Shown here: positions 15,735 to 23,235 of the stretch, piece by piece | How the letters are laid out: each line of letters opens with the position of its first letter | Position numbering within the stretch: position 1 is the stretch's first letter | Source: Flavobacterium sp. UBA6135 | GTDB taxonomy: Bacteria; Bacteroidota; Bacteroidia; Flavobacteriales; Flavobacteriaceae | Reading direction: 5' to 3' | Length of the DNA stretch: 26,298 nucleotides | Assembly: GCF_002428305.1 (NCBI RefSeq) | Contig: NZ_DIVJ01000009.1 | Coordinates: 1-26,298 of the forward strand | Notes under the pieces: model-generated | Told to the model about the DNA's origin: nothing | What the model saw: only the letters and a program-made list of their open reading frames with translations | The model's database searches: none | Made by a program: the position numbers and the translations under genes

Positions 15735-17129
15735 ATGAAATCCAACAAGAAAATTCATTTTGAAATATCCGAGCGTAAAATTCTTTTGCGGGTGTTTGAT
15801 GTGTTTTTTGTTTTGGGGGCTTTGTATCTGGTAGGTAGTGTTTTTAACTTTAGTTATTTTTATATCACTCCCTCCAATTTTTACTGGACATTGGTGTTGG
15901 GCATCTATTTGTTGTTTTTTGGAACTGTGTTTGAAGCGTATAACCTCCAAGTGGCCAGCAATCAATTTCAAATGATTCGGAGTGTAACTATCACCGCTTC
16001 TACTACGGTATTGTTTTATTTACTGACTCCTATATTGACACCCACCTTACCCAATAATCGGATTCAAATTCTCTATTTCTATTTGGCCGTATTGTTGGCC
16101 TTATTGGTATGGCGATTGTTGTATCAATTGTTTTTTGCGTCGTACCGATTTGAGAAAAAAGTGCTGCTGGTTTGTGATAATGAGGCGGTTTACGACTTGG
16201 TTTCGGGCTTGCAAAATGCCGACCCACATTATAAAATAGTAGGTTATGTGGCTACCGATACAAAAGAAGACTATGTGAACACCGCTCTTACCATTCCTTC
16301 AGTAAATACACTAAATTTAGAGTCTTTTGTAAAACAAAACGGCATTTCTGAAGTGGTGATTGCCACCGAGAAAACCGAAGCCATTACGGTAACTTTATAC
16401 AACAAACTGCTTCTTTTATTAGAGAACGGATTTGTAATTAGAGAATACATTCAAGTGTATGAAAGTTTGACCCAACGCATTCCGGTGCAATTTGTAGCTC
16501 GTGATTTCTACCGCTATTTTCCATTTAGTAGAAGCAATCAAAACCAATTGTATTTAATTATTGTTCGTTTTTTAGAAATAGTAGTTTCTTTAGTTGGAAT
16601 TGTTGCGGGCTTTTTAGTGGTCCCTTTTTTAGTGATTGGAAATGCGTTTGGCAACCAAGGTAACTTATTTTATACCCAACAACGGGTGGGCAAAAACGGC
16701 GAGGTATTTCGCATCATCAAATTTAGAACTATGGTGAAAAATGCAGAACAACATGGAGCTGTTTTTGCTACAGCAAATGATACGCGTATCACTCCATTTG
16801 GTAAGTTCTTGCGAAAAACCAGAATAGATGAAATCCCACAGTTTATCAATATTTTATTAGGACACATGGCCGTTATTGGTCCGAGACCGGAACGACCTGT
16901 TTTTGTGGAGGAAATTGCGGCAGTCATGCCATTTTATCAAACCCGTCACGTAGTGAAACCCGGCTTAACAGGATGGGCTCAAGTGAACTATGCCTATGGT
17001 GATTCTATTGATGACAGTTTGATTAAACTGCAATATGATTTGTATTACATCAAACACCGAAGTATCTTTTTGGATATTAATATTGTGATTAAAACGATTA
17101 GTACGGTGTTGTTTTACAGGGGGCAGTAA
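15735..17129 (+). CDS. Polyprenyl-phosphate sugar-1-phosphate transferase (WcaJ-like initiating transferase)
   Basis: A 464-residue integral membrane enzyme that starts polysaccharide synthesis by moving a sugar-1-phosphate from a UDP-sugar to undecaprenyl phosphate. Four hydrophobic segments fill residues 15-140, a CoA-binding-like Rossmann domain follows (about 140-250), then a further membrane segment (IVRFLEIVVSLVGIVAGFLV) and the catalytic bacterial sugar-transferase domain. Family motifs are intact: RVGKNGEVFRIIKFRTM, RKTRIDEIPQFINILLGHM, IGPRPERP and KPGLTGWAQVNY. The full length matches the WcaJ/WbaP class rather than the short PglC form. It lies 3 kb beyond the last glycosyltransferase, separated by three unrelated genes, but is very likely the initiating enzyme of that pathway. 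An octamer repeat array starts 4 bp after its stop codon. Confidence 0.92.
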   Translation: MKSNKKIHFEISERKILLRVFDVFFVLGALYLVGSVFNFSYFYITPSNFYWTLVLGIYLLFFGTVFEAYNLQVASNQFQMIRSVTITASTTVLFYLLTPILTPTLPNNRIQILYFYLAVLLALLVWRLLYQLFFASYRFEKKVLLVCDNEAVYDLVSGLQNADPHYKIVGYVATDTKEDYVNTALTIPSVNTLNLESFVKQNGISEVVIATEKTEAITVTLYNKLLLLLENGFVIREYIQVYESLTQRIPVQFVARDFYRYFPFSRSNQNQLYLIIVRFLEIVVSLVGIVAGFLVVPFLVIGNAFGNQGNLFYTQQRVGKNGEVFRIIKFRTMVKNAEQHGAVFATANDTRITPFGKFLRKTRIDEIPQFINILLGHMAVIGPRPERPVFVEEIAAVMPFYQTRHVVKPGLTGWAQVNYAYGDSIDDSLIKLQYDLYYIKHRSIFLDINIVIKTISTVLFYRGQ

Positions 17130-17132
17130 ATT

Positions 17133-17228
17133 GTTTAAAAGTTTAAAAGTTTAAGAGTTTAAAAGTTTAAGAGTTTAAGGGTTTAAAAGTTTAAAGGTTT
17201 AAGGGTTTAAGGTTTTAAGGGTTTAAAA
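17133..17228. repeat. Twelve-unit 8-bp tandem repeat, GTTTAARR
   Basis: Twelve octamers in exact register follow the stop codon of the sugar transferase gene by 3 bp. The units are GTTTAAAA, GTTTAAGA, GTTTAAGG and GTTTAAAG variants, with one unit beginning TTTT. Variation is limited to the last two positions (A or G). A partial copy continues to about 17235. The remaining part of the spacer, to 17342, holds one weak hairpin (TTTTGC 17315-17320, GCAAAA 17325-17330) with no T-run. Confidence 0.9.
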
Positions 17229-17342
17229 GGGTTTACGTAATACATTATCAGTTTGTAATTTCGACTTAATGACTGTCTGCTAGGGCAGAAGGGATTTTGT
17301 TTCACTTCCCGCAGTTTTGCTCCTGCAAAATGACAAGTTTTA

Positions 17343-18494
17343 CTATTTGGTTAGCTCTATTTTAGCTGTGGATAAAAAGAATCTTTTGTTCAGGCGATAC
17401 AAAAGGATTGCGTTCACGCCAATGAAAGGAACAAGTTGCAAAAAATGGGCTTTGAAGGCAAGGTATATTGTGTAAAGGAGTAACAATACTAAACTGGCAT
17501 ACCACATTTTTGTAAATTGTGCTGTTTTCTTATTCCAAAAGAAAAAGACTAAAGGAATGTATAACGGATTAAAAAGTAAGGCGTTGTAATTCCACAATAC
17601 TTCTCGGTGTAATGAATATAAGCCAACTCCTAATAGAAATATGCCCATTATTCCACAAAGAATCAAATAGATGTTGTCTACTCTTCTATTGTTTACTACA
17701 ATAACCAACAATAAACCGAAGAGCAGCGTATAACTTGTATTCCACCATGAGGTTTTGATTTTTGTTTTATCTTGTATGTTATGGGTAATGGTTTGAGCAA
17801 CCAAAGGTTTTGAACCTTCTTTAGCTATTTCCAGACTTTTAAAAAATTCAATAGGTAGAAAAAGTTGACAAGCTTCTGTATCGGGTCTATGACCGAAAAT
17901 GATGTTGATGCCTAATTTTTCGTAGAATAAATTATCTAAGTAGGGGTTTAATACGTGACGATAACTTTTTTCATAAGGTTTTGTTTTTTCAATTTTAGTC
18001 TTGTTTAAAACTTCATTTACTTTGTCAACCGCCATCGTGGTGCAGTTTTTATCAATGAATTTATACCTGTAAAATCGTTCTTCGGAAAACACATTTTTAG
18101 TTAGTTTATCAAAAAGTTGCTGCTTTTGTTCTGCGGTTAAAGCCAGTTCTTGTTCAAAAACGTCTCGGTTGTCTTGTTGGTATTCGTATAAGAATTGATG
18201 GAACGAAGTGGTGGTTAGCAGATAATCTAAATCTCCTTTTACAAATTTTAAATAAAAATTAGGTGTGTTGAAATCAAAAGTACCATAATTGAAAACGATG
18301 TCTAAATCTCTTGCTGTATCGTGTACTCTTACTGCAGTATGCCCGAAAATAGAATACAATTGATCGCCACTTCCACAAGTGATTACACTTATTTTTGCTT
18401 GATCAGATAGGCGATAACCCTGTGCGAAAAGTGCATTCGCAAATGAAAACAGTAAAACGAAAAGAAAACTAACTTTTTGAGTAATAGTTATCAT
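17343..18494 (-). CDS. lnb: Lnb-type lipoprotein N-acyltransferase candidate (DUF4105 family)
   Basis: A 383-residue envelope protein. A signal peptide or first membrane helix (ending ALFAQ, residue 25) leads into a periplasmic DUF4105 domain, residues 26-230, with the conserved ITCGSGDQLYSIFGHTAVRV and DKNCTTM segments. H52 and C151 are the likely catalytic pair. The C-terminal 125 residues form five membrane helices. The Pfam domain is now named for Lnb, identified in Bacteroides as the enzyme that adds the third acyl chain to the N-terminal Cys of lipoproteins in species lacking Lnt. Whole-protein architecture agrees with that role, but I cannot exclude a paralogue of other function. It lies 29 bp after the PorV/PorQ-family gene on the same strand, probably one transcript. 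Confidence 0.72.
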   Translation of the reverse strand: MITITQKVSFLFVLLFSFANALFAQGYRLSDQAKISVITCGSGDQLYSIFGHTAVRVHDTARDLDIVFNYGTFDFNTPNFYLKFVKGDLDYLLTTTSFHQFLYEYQQDNRDVFEQELALTAEQKQQLFDKLTKNVFSEERFYRYKFIDKNCTTMAVDKVNEVLNKTKIEKTKPYEKSYRHVLNPYLDNLFYEKLGINIIFGHRPDTEACQLFLPIEFFKSLEIAKEGSKPLVAQTITHNIQDKTKIKTSWWNTSYTLLFGLLLVIVVNNRRVDNIYLILCGIMGIFLLGVGLYSLHREVLWNYNALLFNPLYIPLVFFFWNKKTAQFTKMWYASLVLLLLYTIYLAFKAHFLQLVPFIGVNAILLYRLNKRFFLSTAKIELTK

Positions 18495-18523
18495 GTAAAT
18501 TGTATTATTTTATTCTCAGCCAC

Positions 18524-19591
18524 TTACCTAAAAATTCCCAAATCCACTTTTACTGAAAAGATATTAGAATACAAAGCCGCACTTTGGTCACCAATATCCG
18601 TTAAAGCATAATCAATTTGGATGCCTTTGTATTTGAATCCAATACCAATATTGGGTTGGAAACCTATTTTTTCAGTATCATCAATCTGTCTGATGTTTTG
18701 AAAGTTTCCAACGCCACCTCTGACAAAAACCAAATCGGTATAGCCAAATTCAAATCCAACCGCTGGGTCAATACTTACTACGTCGGTGGAAATAATATCG
18801 TTGGTTCTTGCAAAACGCATGTTTAGGTTAGCGGCTGCTAAAAGGCTGTAATCATATCTGATAACCCATCTTCTGGCCATTCCCAATTGTGCTTTTGGCA
18901 AAGTTACTTCAGATTTTTCGGGAAGTTCTTGGTTTTCACCCGGTATCGCGTCTGCAATTTTTTGGTACTCATCTTCATCTATATTCCAAATGTTATAGGT
19001 GGTCGTAATATCACGTACCATTACGCCAAACATCCAGTCGTTGCGTTCAAACTGAAGCCCCACATCAATCCCAAATCCCCAGGAGTTGGCAAACTTTCCA
19101 ATAATTCTTCGGATTACTTTTGCATTGACACCATATTGTAAACCAGGGACTTGTAATTTTCGGGCATAAGAAAAAGTGGCCGCATAATCTGCTGTTGAGA
19201 AAAGACTGATTCGGTTGTAGTCAATATTTCCATCACTGTCAATTAATTGGGTGGTATTCAAAATATCATCCACACCAAAACGAATTAAGGAAACACCCCA
19301 AGCACTTCTGTCGTCAATAGGCATACCAAAAGCGGCATAATTGTATTGGGCAATGTTCGCAAAATAACTGGCGTGCATCAAACTGATTTGGCTGTCTTCC
19401 AAATTGACCAAACCTGCAGGGTTCCAATAGCCAGAATTGACATCCATGCTGCTTGCGGTTACAGCGTTTGACATGCCCAATGCGGCTGCATCCACACCAA
19501 TATTCATAAATTCATTAGAATATTTGCGAATTGCTTGACTATACGAAAAGCCTGTTGCCAAAAAGATCAAGGCAAGTAAACTGTTTTTCAA
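18524..19591 (-). CDS. PorV/PorQ-family outer-membrane beta-barrel protein
   Basis: A 355-residue protein with a Sec signal peptide (cleavage near FSYSQA, residue 20) and alternating beta-strands to the end, closing in VKVDLGIFR with a terminal aromatic/charged pattern typical of barrels. The segment NIGVDAAALGMSNAVTASSM followed by NSGYWNPAGLVNL is the hallmark of the PorV/PorQ (FadL-like, UPF0164) family. PorV shuttles type IX secretion cargo and PorQ has a related role; this member lacks enough specific sign to call it either, and NCBI-style naming of similar proteins is PorV2. It is the first gene of a two-gene - strand unit with the Lnb-like gene. A -7 box candidate on the - strand (TACTTTTG) lies at 19642-19635. 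Confidence 0.82.
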   Translation of the reverse strand: MKNSLLALIFLATGFSYSQAIRKYSNEFMNIGVDAAALGMSNAVTASSMDVNSGYWNPAGLVNLEDSQISLMHASYFANIAQYNYAAFGMPIDDRSAWGVSLIRFGVDDILNTTQLIDSDGNIDYNRISLFSTADYAATFSYARKLQVPGLQYGVNAKVIRRIIGKFANSWGFGIDVGLQFERNDWMFGVMVRDITTTYNIWNIDEDEYQKIADAIPGENQELPEKSEVTLPKAQLGMARRWVIRYDYSLLAAANLNMRFARTNDIISTDVVSIDPAVGFEFGYTDLVFVRGGVGNFQNIRQIDDTEKIGFQPNIGIGFKYKGIQIDYALTDIGDQSAALYSNIFSVKVDLGIFR

Positions 19592-19634
19592 AGCATTTTT
19601 TTATTTATACAAATCGGAATTTGTCAATTTTTTT

Positions 19635-19642
19635 CAAAAGTA
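19635..19642 (-). promoter_or_regulatory. Candidate -7 box for the PorV/PorQ-family gene
   Basis: On the - strand TACTTTTG fits TAnnTTTG and lies 44 bp before the ATG at 19591. No convincing -33 TTG is visible. Confidence 0.3.
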
Positions 19643-19717
19643 AAATATTTTATTGAGCTTCTTCGCTATCTTAAAAAATTACCTAAAGAAAACGTGAGGA
19701 ATTGTAAGATATTGTAT

Positions 19718-19725
19718 TAATTTTG
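19718..19725 (+). promoter_or_regulatory. Candidate -7 box for pssA
   Basis: TAATTTTG fits TAnnTTTG and lies 17 bp before the ATG at 19743, giving a short leader. The nearest upstream TTG (19702-19704) is closer (13 bp) than the usual 19-21 bp, so confidence is limited. Confidence 0.35.
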
Positions 19726-19742
19726 TTTTCAAAGCAATCAAA

Positions 19743-20483
19743 ATGAGTCTGAAAAAGCACATTCCCAATTTTATAACCTTATTAAACTTACTTTCGGGTT
19801 GTGTCGCCCTATTATTTGTCTCGTCTCATCGGTATGAATTGGTTTTCTTTTTTGTTTGTTTGGGTATTTTCTTTGATTTTTTTGACGGTTTTTTTGCCCG
19901 TTTATTTAAGGCACAAAGTCCGTTAGGATTGCAATTGGATTCGCTAGCCGATATGGTCACTAGTGGATTGGTTCCGGGCTATGTGATGTTTCAACTCATT
20001 TTTGATTATCAAAATGAAGGAATGTCTGTGTTTGATCCGTACTTTCCGGTCAATCATATTTTGCCACTTATTGGATTTGCCATTACCTTAGGGTCGTGTT
20101 ACCGTTTGGCGAAATTCAATATTGATACTCGTCAAACGGATTCATTTATAGGACTGCCAACACCGGCAAATGCTTTATTTATTATTAGTTTACCCCTAAT
20201 AATAGCCTCAACAGAATCGGATCTTGCTCTTCAATTGTTGACCAATCCTTATGTGTTGATGGGAATTTCTATTTTAAGTGTCTTTTTATTAAATGCAGAA
20301 ATCCCATTGTTTTCACTAAAAATGAAAGGATTTTCTTTTGAGAAAAATAAAGTGCAACTCTTGTTTTTGGTTTTAGCTCTTGCCTTATTGGTATGGTTAA
20401 AAATCACAGCAATTCCTTTGGTAATCTTGCTGTATGTTTTACTTTCCTTACTCACTAATCGCCTCATTGCTTCAAAAGCATAA
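19743..20483 (+). CDS. pssA: CDP-diacylglycerol-serine O-phosphatidyltransferase
   Basis: A 246-residue membrane enzyme making phosphatidylserine from CDP-diacylglycerol and serine, the precursor of phosphatidylethanolamine. The CDP-alcohol phosphotransferase signature D-G-x2-A-R-x8-G-x3-D-x3-D is complete: DGFFAR near residue 48, then GLQLDSLAD. The N-terminal HIPNFITLLNLLSGCVALLF is typical of the bacterial type II PssA, and about eight hydrophobic segments follow. Length is normal. The spacing and direction suggest it is the first gene of a unit with the lysozyme gene, which starts 12 bp past its stop. It is divergent from the PorV/PorQ-family gene across a 151-bp spacer. Confidence 0.9.
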   Translation: MSLKKHIPNFITLLNLLSGCVALLFVSSHRYELVFFFVCLGIFFDFFDGFFARLFKAQSPLGLQLDSLADMVTSGLVPGYVMFQLIFDYQNEGMSVFDPYFPVNHILPLIGFAITLGSCYRLAKFNIDTRQTDSFIGLPTPANALFIISLPLIIASTESDLALQLLTNPYVLMGISILSVFLLNAEIPLFSLKMKGFSFEKNKVQLLFLVLALALLVWLKITAIPLVILLYVLLSLLTNRLIASKA

Positions 20484-20495
20484 TGTTTTGGTGTG

Positions 20496-21353
20496 ATGCG
20501 AAAACCCACACGACGTAAAAGTCCAATTCCTAAACGAACCAACCGAAAGAAAAAGGGAAGTTCAAAATCGTATTGGCGATATGGGATTACTTTTTTTTTT
20601 TTGATGATTTTAGGATTGTCTGTATATCACTACCGAACAGCTTTGGCGTATTATTTCAGTTTTCGTTCCCGTCATCACATTGAAACCACTGAAGCCTCAA
20701 AAGTAGAAGAAGCCCGTATATTTCAAATAGCCAAAAAGCACCAGCCAAAAGTGTTAGGTTTTGATGTTTCAGAATACCAAGGCACTATTGATTGGGAACA
20801 AGCAAAAAAATTGGAAGGCACGTTTGCTTTACCATTTGTTTTTATAAGAGCCTCAGCAGGAAAAGATAAAGTAGATAAAAAGTTTGAAACCAACTGGAAA
20901 AAATCAAAAGCCAATGGAATGATTCGTGGAGCCTATCATTATTATCGTCCGAATGAAAATTCCATCAAACAAGCTGATTTATTTATTAAAACAGTCCGTT
21001 TGGAAAAAGGAGATTTGCCTCCGGTTTTAGATATTGAAAACCTGCCCAAAAAGCAATCGATGGACAGTTTAAAAATGGGATTAAAACGATGGTTAAATCG
21101 AGTGGAAGCCCATTATGGTGTAAAACCAATTATTTATTCCGGAGAAAGTTATTATACTGATTTTTTAAAAAAAGAGTTTAAGGAATATCCTTTTTGGATT
21201 GCGAATTACAATTTTTTTGTAGAAAACATCAAAGATGAATGGTTGTTTTGGCAGTTTACAGATAAAGGAAGTGTACCCGGAATTAAAGGTCCTGTTGACA
21301 TAAATGTGTATAATGGGACACCGAAGATGTTGGGGTATTTAGTTGTGAAATAA
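20496..21353 (+). CDS. Membrane-anchored GH25 (lysozyme-type) muramidase
   Basis: A glycoside hydrolase family 25 protein, 285 residues from the ATG at 20496; a GTG directly in front (20493) could also serve, but Flavobacteria rarely use it. A basic N-terminus (RRKSPIPKRTNRKKK) is followed by a single membrane helix (about residues 29-48), so the catalytic domain should face the periplasm. The GH25 domain begins with VLGFDVSEYQG near residue 86, has the AYHYYRP motif, and the catalytic D-x-E as PPVLDIE near residues 178-180. It ends with FWQFTDKGSVPGIKG and the DINVYNG block. Enzymes of this family cleave the MurNAc-GlcNAc bond of peptidoglycan. Role here is likely cell-wall remodelling. It converges with hepT with only 5 bp between stop codons. 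Confidence 0.88.
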   Translation: MRKPTRRKSPIPKRTNRKKKGSSKSYWRYGITFFFLMILGLSVYHYRTALAYYFSFRSRHHIETTEASKVEEARIFQIAKKHQPKVLGFDVSEYQGTIDWEQAKKLEGTFALPFVFIRASAGKDKVDKKFETNWKKSKANGMIRGAYHYYRPNENSIKQADLFIKTVRLEKGDLPPVLDIENLPKKQSMDSLKMGLKRWLNRVEAHYGVKPIIYSGESYYTDFLKKEFKEYPFWIANYNFFVENIKDEWLFWQFTDKGSVPGIKGPVDINVYNGTPKMLGYLVVK

Positions 21354-21358
21354 TATTT

Positions 21359-21700
21359 TTAATCCAATAGATTATTAATTTCTTTTTTTAGTTTAGGAAG
21401 GTGGTTAATAAGTATAGACCAAATATTTTCATCAGAAATGTTATCATATACATGAATTACCTGATTTCTTAAGCCTATAATAGCTTTTGCATCAGTAATT
21501 TTTTCAAGATAATTTTCTTCTTTTTTTATGATACGATTTAGAGCTTCACCAATGATTTCAAGATTTCTTTCGGTAGCTCTTTTCTTCATATTATTTAATT
21601 TGTATTCATAGAAATCATATCCGGATTCAATGAAATAACTTTCGATCTCTTCAATGGCTATTTTAATATCGTAGCACCATTTTTCAATTCGTTCATCCAT
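21359..21700 (-). CDS. hepT: HepT-like RNase toxin
   Basis: A 113-residue all-helical HEPN protein. The catalytic R-x4-H-x-Y motif is complete: R78, H83 and Y85 in RNQVIHVYD. HepT-type toxins are metal-independent RNases that are kept in check when the partner MntA transfers AMP to the tyrosine of this same motif. The gene overlaps its mntA partner by 8 bp, with the antitoxin first, the standard order for this type VII pair. Strong A/T bias relative to the adjacent lysozyme and lptB genes suggests it was acquired. No other defence gene is close by, so it may act as a stand-alone stress or stabilisation module. Confidence 0.85.
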   Translation of the reverse strand: MDERIEKWCYDIKIAIEEIESYFIESGYDFYEYKLNNMKKRATERNLEIIGEALNRIIKKEENYLEKITDAKAIIGLRNQVIHVYDNISDENIWSILINHLPKLKKEINNLLD

Positions 21701-21992
21701 AAAGCAGTTTTTTATTTCTTTCGATGGAACGAATTAAAATTGGATTTTTTAAAGTTTGCTCTTCCACTAAATCAATTTCTCGATTCAGTAATTTTTTTAA
21801 ACTCTCTTTAAAATTGATGTAGTTTTTGAAATATAATTTTAGGTCAAACGCTTTAAATTTTACTAAAAAATCAAGATCGCTAGTATCGTTAAAATTTGAA
21901 GAATTTGCAGAGCCAAATAGGTATAGTGACTCTACTTTATGTTTTTCACAAAGTTTTGTTATCGCTTTATCATGCAGTTCTATTGAAAACAT
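21693..21992 (-). CDS. mntA: MntA-like minimal nucleotidyltransferase antitoxin
   Basis: A 99-residue single-domain nucleotidyltransferase. The family motif G-S-x10-D-x-D is exact: G27, S28, then D39 and D41 in GSANSSNFNDTSDLDF. This matches the MntA antitoxin, which AMPylates HepT on its RX4HXY tyrosine rather than binding it simply as a cap. Length is as expected for the minimal class. The gene lies upstream of and overlaps hepT (8 bp), and 48 bp separate it from the lptB stop at 22041. No autoregulatory operator stands out in the short upstream sequence. Confidence 0.85.
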   Translation of the reverse strand: MFSIELHDKAITKLCEKHKVESLYLFGSANSSNFNDTSDLDFLVKFKAFDLKLYFKNYINFKESLKKLLNREIDLVEEQTLKNPILIRSIERNKKLLYG

Positions 21993-22040
21993 AATTCAAA
22001 GATAAAAATATAATGGATGTAATAGAAGTAATTTAGAAGA

Positions 22041-22781
22041 TTAAAATTCCAACTTCTTTTTTCGCAATTCGAAATTCTGACCTAAATATACTTTTCTAAC
22101 CATTTCATCTGCAGCTAATTCTTCAGGAATTCCGGCTTTTAGAATGCCTCCTTCAAACATTAGATACGTTTTATCTGTAATGGCCAAAGTTTCCTGAACG
22201 TTATGGTCTGTAATTAAAATACCGATATTTTTATTTTTCAATTGAGCCACAATACGTTGAATGTCTTCTACCGCAACGGGGTCAACACCAGCAAAAGGTT
22301 CGTCCAATAAAATAAATTTTGGATCTGTTGCCAAAGCTCTTGCGATTTCAGTACGACGACGTTCACCACCCGATAGTAAATCACCTCTGTTGGTTCGGAT
22401 GTGTTCCAAACTAAACTCATCAATTAAACTTTCCATCTTAGCAATTTGTTCCGCTTTAGAAAGTTTTGTCAATTGCAACACACTTAAGATGTTGTCTTCA
22501 ATACTTAGTTTTCTAAAAACGGAGGCTTCTTGAGCCAAATAACCAATGCCATGTTGAGCTCTTTTATACATCGGATAATCCGTAATTTCCATTTGATCCA
22601 AAAATATCTTGCCACTGTTTGGTTTTACTAAACCCACAATCATATAAAACGAAGTTGTTTTTCCGGCACCGTTTGGTCCCAGAAGCCCCACAATTTCACC
22701 TTGGTTTACTTCAACAGAAACACCTTTTACAACGCTTCTTCCTTTGTAGGTTTTGACTATATTTTCGGCTCTTAATTTCAT
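22041..22781 (-). CDS. lptB: LPS export ABC transporter ATP-binding protein
   Basis: The ATPase of the LptB2FG complex, which extracts LPS from the inner membrane and drives it along the Lpt bridge to the cell surface. Walker A is GPNGAGKTT at residues 35-43, the signature is LLSGGERRRTEIARAL, Walker B is ILLDEPFAGVD, and the switch His is in ITDHNVQETL. The E-R-R-R-x-E form after the SGG is characteristic of LptB. At 246 residues it has normal length. It is the last gene of a - strand unit after the AhpD-like gene. The 104-bp spacer between them holds an octamer repeat and hairpin that reach within 7 bp of its start codon. Confidence 0.93.
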   Translation of the reverse strand: MKLRAENIVKTYKGRSVVKGVSVEVNQGEIVGLLGPNGAGKTTSFYMIVGLVKPNSGKIFLDQMEITDYPMYKRAQHGIGYLAQEASVFRKLSIEDNILSVLQLTKLSKAEQIAKMESLIDEFSLEHIRTNRGDLLSGGERRRTEIARALATDPKFILLDEPFAGVDPVAVEDIQRIVAQLKNKNIGILITDHNVQETLAITDKTYLMFEGGILKAGIPEELAADEMVRKVYLGQNFELRKKKLEF

Positions 22782-22788
22782 TTTATCT

Positions 22789-22828
22789 GAGTTGCTGAGT
22801 TACTGAGTTGCTGAGAATCTTAGCAACT
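22789..22828 (-). repeat. 8-bp tandem repeat and hairpin in the lptB leader
   Basis: On the + strand GAGTTGCT, GAGTTACT, GAGTTGCT and GAGAATCT (22789-22820) are four octamers in register. Read on the - strand, toward lptB, they give AGCAACTC, AGTAACTC, AGCAACTC, the same unit type as at 12813-12852. The arms AGTTGCTGAG (22806-22815) and CTTAGCAACT (22819-22828) pair with one G-T into a 10-bp hairpin with a 3-base loop. It lies 7 bp before the lptB ATG. Confidence 0.75.
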
Positions 22829-22885
22829 TGGGTGCAAATTAACAAATTAATTGGTTGAATAATATTCCGTTAACAGTAGTTTATC

Positions 22886-23233
22886 TTATTTTTGGTTTTC
22901 CAAAGCTTCCCAAAACTCATAAGCTCTTCGCAAGTGAGGAATCACGATGGTGCCGCCAACCAACGTGGCAATACCCATGGCTTCCATCATTTCTGCTTTG
23001 CTGATGCCGTTTTTATAACTGGTTTCTAAATGGTATTTGATACAATCATCACAACGAAGTACGGCAGAGGCTACCAAACCAAGAAGTTCTTTTGTTTTTA
23101 CATCCAAAGCACCTTCAGCATAAGCATTGGTGTCTAAATTGAAAATTCTTTTGATAATAAGGTTGTTGTCTGCCAACAATTTATCGTTCATTTTAGAACG
23201 GTAGTCCTTAAATTCCTGAACTAAATCTGCCAT
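22886..23233 (-). CDS. Carboxymuconolactone decarboxylase / AhpD-like family protein
   Basis: A 115-residue all-alpha protein with the AhpD-type redox motif C61-x2-C64-x3-H68 (CDDCIKYH), followed by ISKAEMMEAMGIATLVGGT. In AhpD this Cys pair reduces peroxiredoxin partners; in true CMD enzymes the motif differs, so a thiol-redox role is favoured. It is small and cytosolic with no signal peptide. It lies 2 bp after the tatC stop and before lptB, a gene order I associate with Flavobacteriia; the reason for this linkage is not known. Substrate or partner is not visible from sequence. Confidence 0.82.
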   Translation of the reverse strand: MADLVQEFKDYRSKMNDKLLADNNLIIKRIFNLDTNAYAEGALDVKTKELLGLVASAVLRCDDCIKYHLETSYKNGISKAEMMEAMGIATLVGGTIVIPHLRRAYEFWEALENQK

Positions 23234-23235
23234 AG

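Noticed and set aside
17133..17228. Octamer array considered as a CRISPR
   Set aside because: Units are 8 bp and directly abutting, with no spacers and no cas genes nearby.
17315..17330. Hairpin TTTTGC/GCAAAA as a terminator between the sugar transferase and the Lnb-like gene
   Set aside because: Only 6 bp of stem, half of them A-T, and no T-run follows on either strand.
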